A program made the translations under genes and the position numbers. From Kingdonia uniflora (lineage: Eukaryota; Streptophyta; Magnoliopsida; Ranunculales; Circaeasteraceae): a stretch of 64,000 bases of DNA. A model generated the notes under the pieces. The model was not told the origin of the DNA. It searched no databases and saw only the letters and a list, made by a program, of their open reading frames with translations. Location: positions 1 through 64,000 of the forward strand of contig JACGCM010002885.1 in NCBI GenBank assembly GCA_014058105.1. Reading direction: 5' to 3'. Shown here piece by piece: positions 34,501 to 45,668 of this stretch (within the stretch, counting starts at the first letter, position 1; every line of letters starts with the position of its first letter).

Positions 34501-37151
34501 TAAATTTGTAGGAAATTTAAACCTGTGAAGAAGATCAATAATAGCATCCCATTTCACCATATCACAGGCCTTCTGGAGATCAATCTTGACAATGCATCTG
34601 CAGCCTTGTGATAATTTCTAACCAACTCATGTAAAATCATAATGTTGTCTTGTATACTTCTCCTCAGACTGATCTGAGCTGACAATAGTTGGAATAACAA
34701 TTCTCATCCTATTAGTGATCACCTTAGTAATGGTCTTGTAAATAACATTAGTATAAGAAATAAGTCTGAACTCATTCAACCTAGTAGGAGTCTGAACCTT
34801 AGGCACTAGAGTGACTGAAGTAGCATTCACTTTCCCTAACATCTGCCCAATAGCAAAGAAGTCTGAGATAGCATTCACAAAGTTATTCCCAATAGTACTC
34901 CAACATCTCTTGAAGAAACTAGTAGTAAACCCATCAGGCCAGGGGCCTTATCATCCCCAATATCAGACAATGGTTCAGTAATCTCATTTCTAGTGACAGC
35001 AGTCCCCGGCATATCAAATCAGAGTAAGCTATGGGATCAAAATTTATGTTCTCAAGTCTGGAGTCATCAAGTTGTTCATAATAAGCTTCTCCAAACAACT
35101 TTTCAAAATGACTAGCACACTCATTACCAATCTCAGACTCATCATCAATCCTAGTACCATCATCCTTAATGAGAAAGTTAATTATGTTTGTAGCTCTTCT
35201 ATGCTTAACTGCCTGGTAAAAGTGAGCTTTATTCTGATCCCCCTGCCCAAACCAAGTAATTATAGACTACTGCTTCTTAATTGACTCCTCAGCTCTAGCC
35301 AGATGAGAATGCATCCTAATAGCATTTCTTTCTTCAACTGCTTTATCATGGTCAAGCTGGTCCAACTGCAGTTGATTTTGAGCCATGCCCAATCTTTATT
35401 TAGCTTCCCTAACTCTCTTGCCAACTCCCCCAGTTCTGGATCTAAACCACTCAATCAAAGCAAACTTAACTAGCTTCAGTTTGTTAACCAGTTTATACCG
35501 GAGAGAAAATTTGTTTTAACAAACTTTACCATAAATGGTGGGCGGCCAGGAATCAAAGATGGTCGAGATATAATTATTTTGCCAAAACAGGAAAGTTATC
35601 CCCTAAACTTACTTCGAGATCCAAGCCAAACGCCTCGTTACATGGTATAATCTTATCTGGACTGAAATGACTTGAACACCCCTACAGCCTCGCCGTTGAT
35701 TGAATCACCTCACTAGTTGCTCCGCTGCAGAGCAAGATTCCTAGTTTTCTATAAGAGTTTCTTCTTTTCATAATGCTAGTCTGCACTATATTGTAATATT
35801 CAGCCGTTGTTTTCTTTTTTTTTTCTTAATCATTGGACTTTTTATCTGGCATCTCAATGAAAGTCTAGTTACTTTGTGCAGCTGTAACATGTTCCAGGGA
35901 TGGATCCCGTTTTGCCGTTCTAGTCCTTCTTCCTGAATCAGGTAGGCGCATGAATCGTAGTGAGAAGACTACAATTCAAGTTGGAGACGGTGTGATCGTA
36001 TTATTTAATGTAGAAGATCCAGTTCCAGTGGCCACTTGGTCTGTAAAGAAGGTGCGTTCTCTATCCTATTATTAATTTAAAGGAAACTTCCTCACAGTAC
36101 CCTTTACATTTTTTTGTTCTATTTTTTTAATTTTATTTTAGGCAAAGGGAGGGGGGATTTCCTTTCTTCAAGCAGATCCCTCTCTGATAGACGAGAACTT
36201 TTCAGACGAAAAGTCACCTAGTGAGATGCTTGTATATTTAAGTGGCGATCACGAGTACATCCTCTTTGATCCATACAGCAAAGAAGACAGCACTATTAGC
36301 TGGAATTGTAGAAAGAGTCGTGCTCCCCTTGAAGAAACAGGTGGGCCCTATATACTTATTTGTGATTTTTCACTATTTACAAGAAATGGAACTACTGTTG
36401 GAATTTGGTCCTATATATACCTACCAGAAAGGGAAGCTCAGTAAAATTTTATTCCTTTGGTCCTCGTATATGACTGAAATTTGACTTACACTAGAAAGTT
36501 GTAAACTTTTGACTTAGTTGTTAATTTGTTGGCCAATGATATGGATACCTTCACTTTGACCCCAACATATGATGGGGATTAGAGCTGGTACCTCCTAAAT
36601 TATTAATGAAATTTGAGTTACACTAGAAAGTTGTAAACTTTTGACTTAGTTGCTAATTTGTTGGCCAATTATAAGGATACCTTCACTTTGACCCCAACAT
36701 ATGATGGGGATTGGAGCTGTACCTCCTAAATTATCAATAGGAAGTTCCAGAGTTAGTGGGGGTTGCCTTATTGGAAGTTGATCACCTCTGGGGTTTAAGT
36801 CTAATATTGATTGTATAATGGTGGTTAAGTGAATACTTCCCTCTTCACGTTATGCATATTTGAATCTACGTACTCAAAAGTTTTAGTTCTTATAAATTTA
36901 TTTCTAGAGTTCTACTTTTAGCTTAATTTACTTTTCTGTTTGCAGGGAACTCTGGTTATGCGGCAATCTACGCGGAGCTTCCCGAAATTCCCAGCGAGAG
37001 ACATCAAATTGAATCTGCCCCGTATCTACCATCTGAAAAACCTTGGGAGACTATATTTAGTGGATCATCTCATGTACTTCCACCCCTCACTAAATTATGT
37101 TCAGTATTCTTGGAGTCCTTGTTAGAAAAATTACCAACTGCTCAAGATTAA
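22598..37151 (+). CDS. WDR75/UTP17-like U3 snoRNP WD40 protein (16 exons)
   Basis: This encodes an 813-residue relative of human WDR75 and yeast Utp17/Nan1, a nucleolar t-UTP component needed for pre-rRNA transcription and 18S processing. Exons: 22598-22717, 23563-23748, 23926-24102, 27481-27886, 28593-28711, 28849-28926, 29247-29387, 29477-29521, 31188-31354, 31440-31518, 31580-31665, 32302-32431, 32813-32945, 35882-36051, 36142-36340, 36946-37151. All introns fit GT-AG and the exons sum to 2,442 nt. WD40-type blades are visible (SLDGTICYWDFSLP, LAFHPTQRIIAAGDVTGRIL, TWHWHPAEVKVLFFSSDGAY, MTAAAFSADGSVLAVAAETV, ITLWDPEQNV). The C-terminus reads KPWETIFSGSSHVLPPLTKL. An acceptor at 22,583 just before the ATG implies an intron in the leader. 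It is the only complete host gene here and is convergent with the HAK pseudogene. Introns 3, 8 and 13 are swollen by repeats. Confidence 0.93.
22827..23342. mobile_element. hAT-like MITE in WDR75 intron 1
   Basis: A 516-bp non-coding element with inverted termini: TAGGGCTGTCAATGGATCGG on the left and CCAATCCATTGACAACCCTA on the right. The body repeats CCGAATCCGATTCGAAACTT-like words. The flanks GTAAAAAA and GCAAAAAT could be an 8-bp target duplication with two changes, which fits hAT. A tRNA-like segment lies inside. Confidence 0.8.
23026..23095 (-). other. tRNA-like sequence inside the MITE
   Basis: On the minus strand TGGCTAAGTGGT matches a pol III A box, and GGTTCAAGCC about 40 bp on resembles a B box. 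A stem (AACCCATGA / TCATGGGTT) lies between them. The acceptor arms do not pair convincingly, so this is not a functional tRNA. It could be a SINE head or a degenerate tRNA captured by the MITE. Confidence 0.35.
24517..24672 (+). repeat. Dispersed duplication, copy B (WDR75 intron 3)
   Basis: Partner of the sequence at 21,926-22,092 (shared TTAGTGTTATTGAATTTAAA, CATTTTCTCGATCCTTCAAA, AAACCAATAATAACAGTAAG). It lies about 400 bp into the 3.4-kb intron between exons 3 and 4. Confidence 0.8.
25201..25215 (+). repeat. Poly-C tract (15 bp)
   Basis: Fifteen consecutive C residues in WDR75 intron 3. Length is likely to vary between reads and individuals. Confidence 0.9.
26080..26310 (-). pseudogene. 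LINE reverse-transcriptase tail (zf-RVT) remnant
   Basis: Minus-strand translation gives IVDETIDYLLLHCLVGMKVW, the pattern E(T)xxHLxxxCxxxxxVW typical of the zinc-binding domain after the reverse transcriptase of plant L1-type LINEs, here with H changed to Y. A stop and frame changes surround it. It sits in WDR75 intron 3, antisense to the gene. Confidence 0.5.
30694..30863. mobile_element. 170-bp MITE with TAGGTAACGACAC termini
   Basis: Perfect 13-bp inverted termini, TAGGTAACGACAC at 30,694 and GTGTCGTTACCTA ending at 30,863. The interior is dense in GTGTCCGACAC, CGGATACACGTGTC and GTGTCGGACACCGACACC. It lies in WDR75 intron 8. A clear target duplication is not visible. Confidence 0.75.
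30883..31098 (+). repeat. 108-bp tandem duplication in WDR75 intron 8
   Basis: CTTCCGTATTTATAGAATCC starts at 30,883 and again at 30,991. The two 108-bp units differ at only about three positions, so the duplication is recent. Confidence 0.93.
31821..31858 (+). repeat. Poly-C (25 bp) plus (AC)n
   Basis: Twenty-five C residues followed by about six AC units, in WDR75 intron 11. Two long poly-C tracts in one gene (also 25,201) is unusual. Confidence 0.9.
33836..33925. repeat. Partial relative of the GTGTCGGACAC MITE
   Basis: GACACGGATACGGGTGTTGG ... GGGGTGTCGGACACGG repeats the interior words of the MITE at 30,694 in the opposite orientation, without the TAGGTAACGACAC ends. It lies in WDR75 intron 13. 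A weaker relative is near 34,262-34,320 and another near 43,795-43,860. Confidence 0.6.
34390..35470 (-). pseudogene. L1-type LINE reverse transcriptase remnant
   Basis: Minus-strand frames give fragments of a plant L1 reverse transcriptase, in order: a region upstream of the RT with FGQGDQNKAHFYQAVKHRRA (near 35,200), VNATSVTLVPKVQTPTRLNE (34,800), FRLISYTNVIYKTITKVITN (34,740), and MVKWDAIIDLLHRF with ISVNGSPI (34,400-34,560). The YADD catalytic region is not visible, and many stops and shifts occur. It lies inside WDR75 intron 13, antisense to the gene, and accounts for most of that 2.9-kb intron. Confidence 0.8.
36476..36739 (+). repeat. 132-bp tandem duplication in WDR75 intron 15
   Basis: GAAATTTGACTTACACTAGA at 36,476 and GAAATTTGAGTTACACTAGA at 36,608 begin two nearly identical 132-bp units (TTGTAAACTTTTGACTTAGT, CTTTGACCCCAACATATGAT in both). 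Confidence 0.92.
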
Positions 37152-37254
37152 CTAAACAACGGCATAAAGAACCGTCTTGAGTATTTGATAGAAAAATTAC
37201 CAACTGCTCAAGATTAACTAAACAACGGCATAAAGAACCGTCTTGAGTATTTGA
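37123..37254 (+). repeat. 66-bp tandem duplication spanning the WDR75 stop codon
   Basis: TAGAAAAATTACCAACTGCT begins at 37,123 and 37,189. The first unit holds the last codons (LPTAQD) and the stop at 37,149. The second repeats them in the 3' UTR. The units look identical by eye. Confidence 0.92.
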
Positions 37255-38897
37255 GGAAACATTTCTTCCCTGCCAAACTTGGGTGATTTGTACGAGAAGA
37301 AATTAGCCGATTATTTTCATCCATCAGAAGGAAGACTAGCTTACTTACAACTTGGGAGTGTGTTAGCATGGCAAAAGCAGTGTTTGTTGAGTTGATCTGG
37401 GCTTGTTCGATGATTGTGGTACTTGAAAGGCTATATATGTCTAGCGGGATATATGAATCCATGAAAGAAAATGTGAGTTTCTTTGTAACCTATGGGGATT
37501 TTCCAGTCTGTTAGCTTGCAACTAAGGGACTTCCTCAGTTCCCCCTTTTGCTTTGAATTTTGAAATATTACTGTTTAAATATGCTGAGTAGTTTTTTTGT
37601 CGACGAACTGGTTAGAATTCCAAGTTGCATTTTATTACATGATTATGTCGCTTCGATGTCTCAAGTTTGTACACCAATGTATAATTCATACTTAATTTTA
37701 GAATGACTGATAATGAAATTTCTTAAAATCCCAGTGGAAATCTGGAGAATAAATTGTTCAAAATGATTTTACTGCGAAACTTGCCTAAAAGACTTCAGGT
37801 TGTGCTCATTCTCCAAAAAGGTTCCAAAATTTGGCGTAAAGAACTTCTATTTGGTGATGCCCTTTCATACTACATACTAAATGTAAGTGTACAATATCCT
37901 TAGCGATCAACTCAAACAAGTCAGAGAAGCAATAGCATCATTCTCTAATTACAATAGATCAGGAAGCATGAGGTTGGCTTCCTTCATTCAAGGGCTAGAC
38001 TGGGCTAGACTCTGGAGTGAAGGAGAAGATCAACTTTATTCATTTTGGAGAGGTAATTGCGTATGAGAATACCTTGTTGTATGGCTTAGTATTTAAAAAA
38101 TTTCTGCTACACGTGAAAAATGGATGAAATTCCATAATCAAGTTTAACAGCTTCTTAGCTTCTAATTCTCGGGATTATATAATTCTCGGTGCTAGTCTTA
38201 CCATGAGCAAGCGTCTCCACTGACAGATTTTAATCTTTATTAATTTCAAAATTTTAAATAAGTCAAGCCAGAGATTTTCTTCTGAGTAGGGATGGATGGA
38301 AGGTTCGATAAAGTTTTGGATGCCATTTTCTTCTGTTTTCATTTTTTAAGGGTCTTAAGATATCATTAAAGCAGTAAATACAAGAACAATGTTGGTATCA
38401 GTACCTATTTCAAAGATTTAGCACACCCTGGAAGCATTTTATCAAAGTTCTGGATGACTATTCCAGATGCTTTTGAAACACAGTAGTAAAACAATGACTG
38501 AAAGGCTGAGAATTTAAGGTTGGCCTTGAATTACCAACAGTCAGAGTTAAAGAGGGTCCAAAGTTTGATGTGACAACGAGACATTAACAGCTTCATGTCT
38601 ATCTGAACTTCTGAAGATTTAAATCTCCAATAGTTGCTGTCCTCATGTATTCTTATTCATGTTTAAGCAGCATTGATAACAATAACCATTCATTCATATA
38701 AACTTTCTGAGGAAAAAATATGCAGTTTTCAGTTTTGTGATGGGTTCATTTTCAACTGCAGAACCATTATGTCCCTGTATGCAATAAATTCCAACAAAAA
38801 GAGCCCTTTCCATCTGCTATTGAATAAGTGGTAAACCTTTGATCTCTTTGACATTTCTATAATTTACAGATAAAGATACAAGAAATGTGATATGATT
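37255..38897. other. Intergenic region between convergent genes
   Basis: Holds the WDR75 3' UTR at its left and the HAK 3' flank at its right. I see no further gene. An open frame at 37,214-37,462 (-) is not recognised. Confidence 0.5.
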
Positions 38898-41800
38898 CTA
38901 TAGTAAAAAAATGCAAACATGGTAGATCATACCCACTTCTAATGTAGATGCATGAGGAATAGTGAGGGCATAGGTAGGACTTCTACAGTTTCTCCTCAAA
39001 AAATCATACCCAACATTAATCACCAACTTCTTTATAAATCTTGAACCTCCCTTTGCTCTGACATACGAATGACCTAATATGAATGCCATTCCAGCCTCCC
39101 TCACTTCCGTCAAATCTTGTAGTTCCTCTCGTGCACTCACATCGATCTGCGGGTTTTCTGGTAACACAAATCTCACTCTTTTCCTCGGGCCCACTACAGA
39201 CTTTATCTCTCTGAGATCTATGCCTTCCTCCTTAGAATTCTTGCACAACCCTTCTGAATGAAATGATGAAGTCCCAACAACTGTCATTTTTGATTCATCG
39301 TTCTCCAACTCTTCTTCTGTTCTAACAATTTCTGATTTTTCAGACCTTATAAACTCCGCTATACTACAAACAAGATCCATTTCAAACTCTAAATCATCTT
39401 TCTGAATGTCGTGGTATCAATATCGTACTATACACCTATAAATTATGTATTATTTGGGGCCAATTCGACCAACCAGAAACCGTTGCTTGGATTTAACATG
39501 TGGTAATGTAACAGATTTAATACATAGGAAGACTAGAACTTGGTGAAACTCTGGGAGGTTTGTGACAAAGTGGGAGAAGATCGCAGGGATTCCAGACACG
39601 AGCTCCGTGTGGATTAGTCCGATACCACGCACTCCAACTATGTCGAGGCTGGGTCCAAGGCCGAGGAGTCAGTTGATGGAAACTTTGTTTTGTACATCAA
39701 ACTCATATTTCTTGTGGGTCCCGTAGTGCCACACGTACATGATAAGTAAAAATATGAAGGATAAGGCAATTGGGACCCATGCTCCTTCAAGGAACTTGAC
39801 CAGGGAAGCCGAGAAATAGAGTGCTTCAATGGTACCAAAGAAGAATATGAAAAGAATAGCTAAGAGTATTACTAGGAACATCAGGCAGGTGGTGACAAGC
39901 TTCACCGTTATAACTGCCAGCCCTGTTGTGCATGTCAAATGTTAACTAGTCAATAAAGTCACAATTTATTAAATTATATAACAATTCACCAATTTAAGTA
40001 ACTTCATAAATGTAAAGGCTGTATTTGGATCAAGGAAGATGCAGATAAGAAAATTGTTTTGTGGAAAAGGAAGAATGTATCTCCAAAACGTTCTTTATTT
40101 ATCATAAAACATAGTATTATTGTTTATTTAGGTAAAGACATGTATAAGAGAAAATTCGAGGAATGAAATGGAAAACAAAGCTCAAAATTTTGCTTTTCCC
40201 ATTTTCAGAAACAATGATGTTCAATTTGTTTTTTATTTGAGAAATCAGTAAAAGGTGGGATTTCACAGAGTTCAGTGGGTATGTGAATATCGTTGGTCAA
40301 GATGTATCTGAAGTAGAATTGAAATATATCTCAGTCGCATTTGTTAGGGGAGCCTATGAGCATAGTATCTAAGGAAGAACCAATGACAACTGGGGCTAGG
40401 CAAAGGAATTAATTTTCCCTGAAAATAGTTTCTTTTCCCAATTATCCACGAACCAAAGACAACTGTTATATTAATGTCCTATCCGTAACTGCATCAGATG
40501 TCATAATTAAGATTTAAAGCATAAATTGATCATAAACATCAATAGATTCCAATGTACTTTTATCTAGGAACATACCTGACGCATTACCCAAGCGTTTTGT
40601 GTCTCTGAAACCAATCGTGACAGCCAAGCATAACAGCATTAAGATCCAGTTGATTTCAGGAATATAGATTTGCCCATGCATCTTAGATGACGTGTGGACT
40701 ATTTTGACCCTTGGGAAACACTCTAAAGCGGAGCATTCTTTGATAATTGAGAAAGTTCCTGTTATAATAGCTTGGCTTCCAACAACCGCTGCCAGTACAG
40801 CTATTACTAGAACTGGCCATCTTAGTTTCTCTGCGACATTGAAATCGTCTTAAATTAATTAGGCATACTTGGTTCTATTTATAATCATCTTTTCAAGAAA
40901 ATGAACACTAATAACTACCTGGTACGGAGACGTAGAATCCAATGTGAGCTTCGTTTTCAAAAATGTGATGTTTTGATAGGTAAGCAGCTTGTCCCATAAA
41001 AACAAGAATCAAAGATGGATAGACCATAAACGTGAAAGCAATCTGTATGAGTGATTATCCATTAGAGATGCATAGATAGATAGATGGAGAGACTCAATGC
41101 TCTTAATTGTTCCAAGTGTAACAGATAAGTCTAACTTGATTCACCAAGTCAAAAATTAAGATACACCTACAACATTTATGTGTTGATTCCGGTCAGTGCA
41201 GTGTTGGATTTCTCCTCGAATTAAAAAAAACTTTGCCTGTTACAAATTCATTGGGTTTCTTCATTTATTAGGTGTGGCTCAACTCTTCCAGGATGTCTGC
41301 AACAATAGTAAAAGCGTTGAGGTTCAGCACTTTCAAAAAGGCCTCAGTGAAATTTCATGAGCCTCACCCCTTATGTGGCGATGGTTTTTAAGAACAGAGC
41401 AGAATTTTGCAGGCACTTCGAAGAAAATAAGAAAAGTTTGTATGCGTGCTCGTGCTAAACATTTCATGGTAACTATTTATTTGGATTCCGCTCTCATGTT
41501 ATTTTGAGGAAATTGTTAAATAGCTCATTTGATGTTACATTCCTCCTTATTTTTCTTATCTTTCATGCTTTCATTTTCGCAATTTTGTTGTATCCTGCTT
41601 TTCATCTCTAAGAACTACCAATTGACTGTATATTTTTACCATCATCGATTTTCTTTCTAAAGGGCCCTGATTTTTCCTTCTCAATTTAGTACCTAGTGCT
41701 TCGTAAAGTAAAGAGGGTTTTTCAAATTACAAGTGCCTATAACACCAACTGGGAGAAAGTTAAAATAAGTTGACCAGCAAAATACGATGTATTCTAATAA

Positions 41801-41999
41801 AAGCTCCTTATACACATCATAGGAAACTTATAACAAATTTCCACATTTATGCAAGCATATTCCTTACAAATTTATGTATTTGTACTATTATTGTAAGAAT
41901 CTAACTCAAAACAATTCTAATTCCTTTCTCATAAGCTTCAAAGTTCACAACCTAAATGAGAAAAGAGAATACAAGAATTGAAAAAGTATATTACTAGAT

Positions 42000-43320
42000 C
42001 TGGTTTAAGATGAAGGAGATAAGTCGGAAGGACAAGTACGAGGTCTAACGGTTGAAGAAACGGATTACCAATGAAATTTTTTTTCACAAATTAAAAAATA
42101 AAGAAAAAAACCATGCCATAAGGAGCGGAAACTAAGTCATGTCAATCAAGATAAGAGCTGAAGGTGAGGACAGGAATATCGGGATGTTACGAATATCTAT
42201 GTAAAAAGCATACAAGTTATTTTCTACCTACTCTAAAAGGCTCAAGATTCGATTGTATGAATGAGAAGAGGGACTGATTAGACATACTTCAACTCTAGTA
42301 TGATTAAAAACATGGTTATAGAAAAGGCGTCGGGATCTGACAGGTATACCTTGAAATCTATAAGTTATATAGGAACATAATTAGAGAGGATGTATTGAAG
42401 GTTGCTGAAAAGTTCTCAAGGATCAACTCAGGAATTGTAGTTCCAATCGCACCTTAGTGTTCCTTCTAGGCACCAGTAAGCGGTAAAAATGAAAAAATAA
42501 ATGTTGATCAGTTTGGGCACGGTGAGCAAAAATAATATCATTGCCATAATAAGGAATATGCCCGCAACATTGATATCGAAGGAGCATCGAGATAAGTTGG
42601 AGGGACAAGTTCACCGTCCAACGGTTGAAGAAACAAAATACCAATACGATGCTCATTCACAAACGAACGAAAAAAGAAAAAAAAAACATGCCACAAAGAG
42701 AGTAAACACAAAGCCATGTCATAAAGGTAAGGGCAAAGATACCGGATAGTTACAAGTGTTATTGTACAGAGAGTACATGGTGCTTTACACTTACTCTAGA
42801 AGGGTTGAATTAGATTTTTTTTCTTTGCGACCAGGGTGATCCGGGGTCATAATTTATCACCATTTGCGCAACTAATTCCTGGGGCACATGAGAACCTTGC
42901 CAACCCACATGTCGGGTAAGTCAAGATAAATCCTGGCGAGTGGCCGTCGTTGGTGGAGATTAGATCAATGAGGAGAGGGCCTGAGTGGAGAGAACTTTAA
43001 CTCGAGAATGATTAAGAACATGGATATAAATAGGGGTTGTAGGACCTGGTGGATATACGTTAAAATTCACATGAAATGTTGGAACATAGTCGGAGACGAA
43101 GTATTGAAGGTTGTTTAAAGAGTTCTCAAGGATTACCTCCTGGATTATAGTTCCAATTGCACCTTAGTGTTCCTTTATGGTACCGGTGTCAGTAATATTT
43201 GAGAGTATAAACTATAAATGCTTATCAGTTTCAGCGTCAAACATTCACAGTATCATTCTCACAATAAGGAAGGTATTAGCAAAATTGATATTCAAAGGCC
43301 ATCAAGTTTTTGTTAAGGGG
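42000..43320 (-). repeat. Diverged tandem repeat in HAK intron 5
   Basis: Two related segments, about 42,240-42,640 and 42,930-43,310, share GAAGGTTG..AAAGTTCTCAAGGAT, TTGTAGTTCCAATCGCACCTTAGTGTTCC-type words and AACATTGATATCGAAGG. A further copy of GTCCAACGGTTGAAGAAAC occurs at 42,045 and 42,613. The units are strongly diverged, with no open frame. They sit in the 4.2-kb intron between HAK exons 5 and 6. Confidence 0.6.
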
Positions 43321-45253
43321 GGAGATTTTTAAATAAGGTTATAATATAAGTAATGCAATAATTTAAGTGGGGGTTCAAGTGTCGGTAAAATCATCTCTCC
43401 GGAAAGACCATAAAATCAGGCGGACAGAGAGTTACAGGATTACATGTTGGCAAAAATGGAGGTTGGTTGTGCTCGGAGAGCATGAATTAAGAAATGTACG
43501 TTGATGCCCTAAATCCTTAGTTTTGTTCCTTCCGAACCGGATGTTTTGAGTAGAATATAGATTAGAAGGGGGTTAACGGTCACCAACCAACTCTGAAGTG
43601 GTGACCTTTAAGACAATTTCCTCTAACTTTATGGACAATGTCTACAATTTTTTTATTTTTTTGAGAACAAATGAAACGCAATTAACATTCTCGAGAAGTT
43701 TGCTATGAGTTAAATGCATACTCAAGATTGAATGTCAATTAGGTTTTCTAAAATAAAAATATAAAAAAAAAGGAAAAGAAAACTATCTGCAGGGTGTCAG
43801 ACACGGAGAGAAAAAGAACAATACCTTTATGCCAGATACATCCTAGTGTCGGTGTCGAAACAAATTTTCTTTCGAAAATGTGCCGTTTCCATGTTACATC
43901 GGGAGGCACATAACATTAATCACGGATCATTGTTTGGGTTGCTAGGTTAATTCTCTTCTACCGGTTTAACTTACATGGGATGATTACCTTCCAATTCCAC
44001 GCAAACTCAAAAGGGACTTGGAATAATATTATTTAGAAAGTCTCTAAGAGGTTGGGGTCGTGGAAAGGAAATGAGTACGTGATATAAGAGGTATTCTTAT
44101 ACTCTCTAGGTTATGGTTGTTGTTTAGAAGTGCAATCTTGAATCTTCAGGAGTTAAGAGTGGGAAGGTCTAGCCTACAATTGTGAAATGTAGTAAGCATT
44201 ATCTTTGAAGATAACGTGGAGTTTTTTTACTAGGTCCAGTTAGAGTTAAGGAGGGCAAGATGGTGGTCAAAGAGAATGTGAATGATGTGGTTACTTTATA
44301 GATGGAGTTTCCAATTTTTTATTCATTAACCATGAACAAGAAGGTTTTGGTGACAAGATTTCTAGTAGGGGTAGAGGCTAAGGCGAGTCCGGAATTTGAT
44401 TTTCGCGATCCCTGTAATTGGGATATTGAATTCATCCCTTAGTTTCTCCATCAACTAGAAATTGAGGTTCTTGTGACTTTAATGGGTGGTGGGGTAAAGA
44501 AAAGAACTATTTGCATATGAGGTATTTGAGTGGGATTTTCAAGTTGAAAGAATGAGATAATTAGCCGAATAAATGGGTTAGTTGTGATTTTCAGGAAAAG
44601 ATCCTTTTAGATGTTGGCTTTGTTTCGCTCCTTTAGAGCTACGGGAATGCTTCGTAAGTCATGTTAAATATGAAGTGTATTTCAGGCTTATTTCCTATGT
44701 GGCTTAAAAGCTTTTTGGCATAGATAAACTCTGGATTAAGACCTAACTGCTAATAGGTTTAGGTAAAATTACTAGATATGGTGAGTTAGAGTTAATTTGC
44801 AATTTTAAAATTATATAAGGTTAAGGGCATCATAGAAGGAATATTTTAAAGCATAATATGGGAATTGAGGCTTTCGCAACATAATCATTGGGTGATGCAG
44901 GAGAGAGTTTTCAAATTACAAATCTTGCTTTGTTTTAGTACTTGTGTAAGGCTTTAAATCTGGCTTCCGCTAATCCTGTATTAAATGTGGATTAGCCATA
45001 ACACGCACAAGCAGTCATAATCTGGCTTCCACTTAATTATGGATGATCAGGCCCCCCTAAATACTGTCCCACTTAAGAGACTCAAGCATCAATTGTATGG
45101 AAATATAAGTAACCTTTACTTTAATTGTGTTCAAGCTTGATTGCGTTAGGCTTTTGCCGCCTTGGCCAACTTATGGCACAAACAATTATATTAAATGGCT
45201 AAAAAGGAAAACATAAAAAAAAATCCTTAGATCGTGTAATAAGTATTGATTAC
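43321..45253. other. Remainder of HAK intron 5
   Basis: AT-rich intronic sequence with weak relatives of the GTGTCGGACAC repeat near 43,795-43,860. No coding domain recognised. Confidence 0.45.
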
Positions 45254-45668
45254 CTTGATCGACAACTGTGAAAAGTGTCCAAGATCAGCAAACATAGCTT
45301 CTGAACCTGTAAAGAACAAAAGAACAGAAGAACCCAGGAGAAAAGGAACATTAGAAACAAATATTACAAAATGCTATGGAAATACTGTTTCAGTAATATA
45401 AAAATACCTGTTACACACAAGACTATTCCCCCTAAGGACATCCAACCTCCTCTCTGAGTCTTCTTCAGAAAATCGTACATATAATATGGAGATAGTGCGC
45501 GATAAACATGGGGATTCCAGTGTACAATATTATATACGCCAATTGCGCTAATACACAAAAGCCACGTGACAACAATTGGTGCGAATAAGAATCCGACCCG
45601 GTGGGTGCCATAATATTGGAGAGCAAATAAAAATACTAATATGACACAGGCAATTGGAACCTCCACAT

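Noticed and set aside
39079..39261. 60-codon frame on + in the HAK last exon
   Set aside because: Antisense of the well-supported HAK C-terminal coding sequence.
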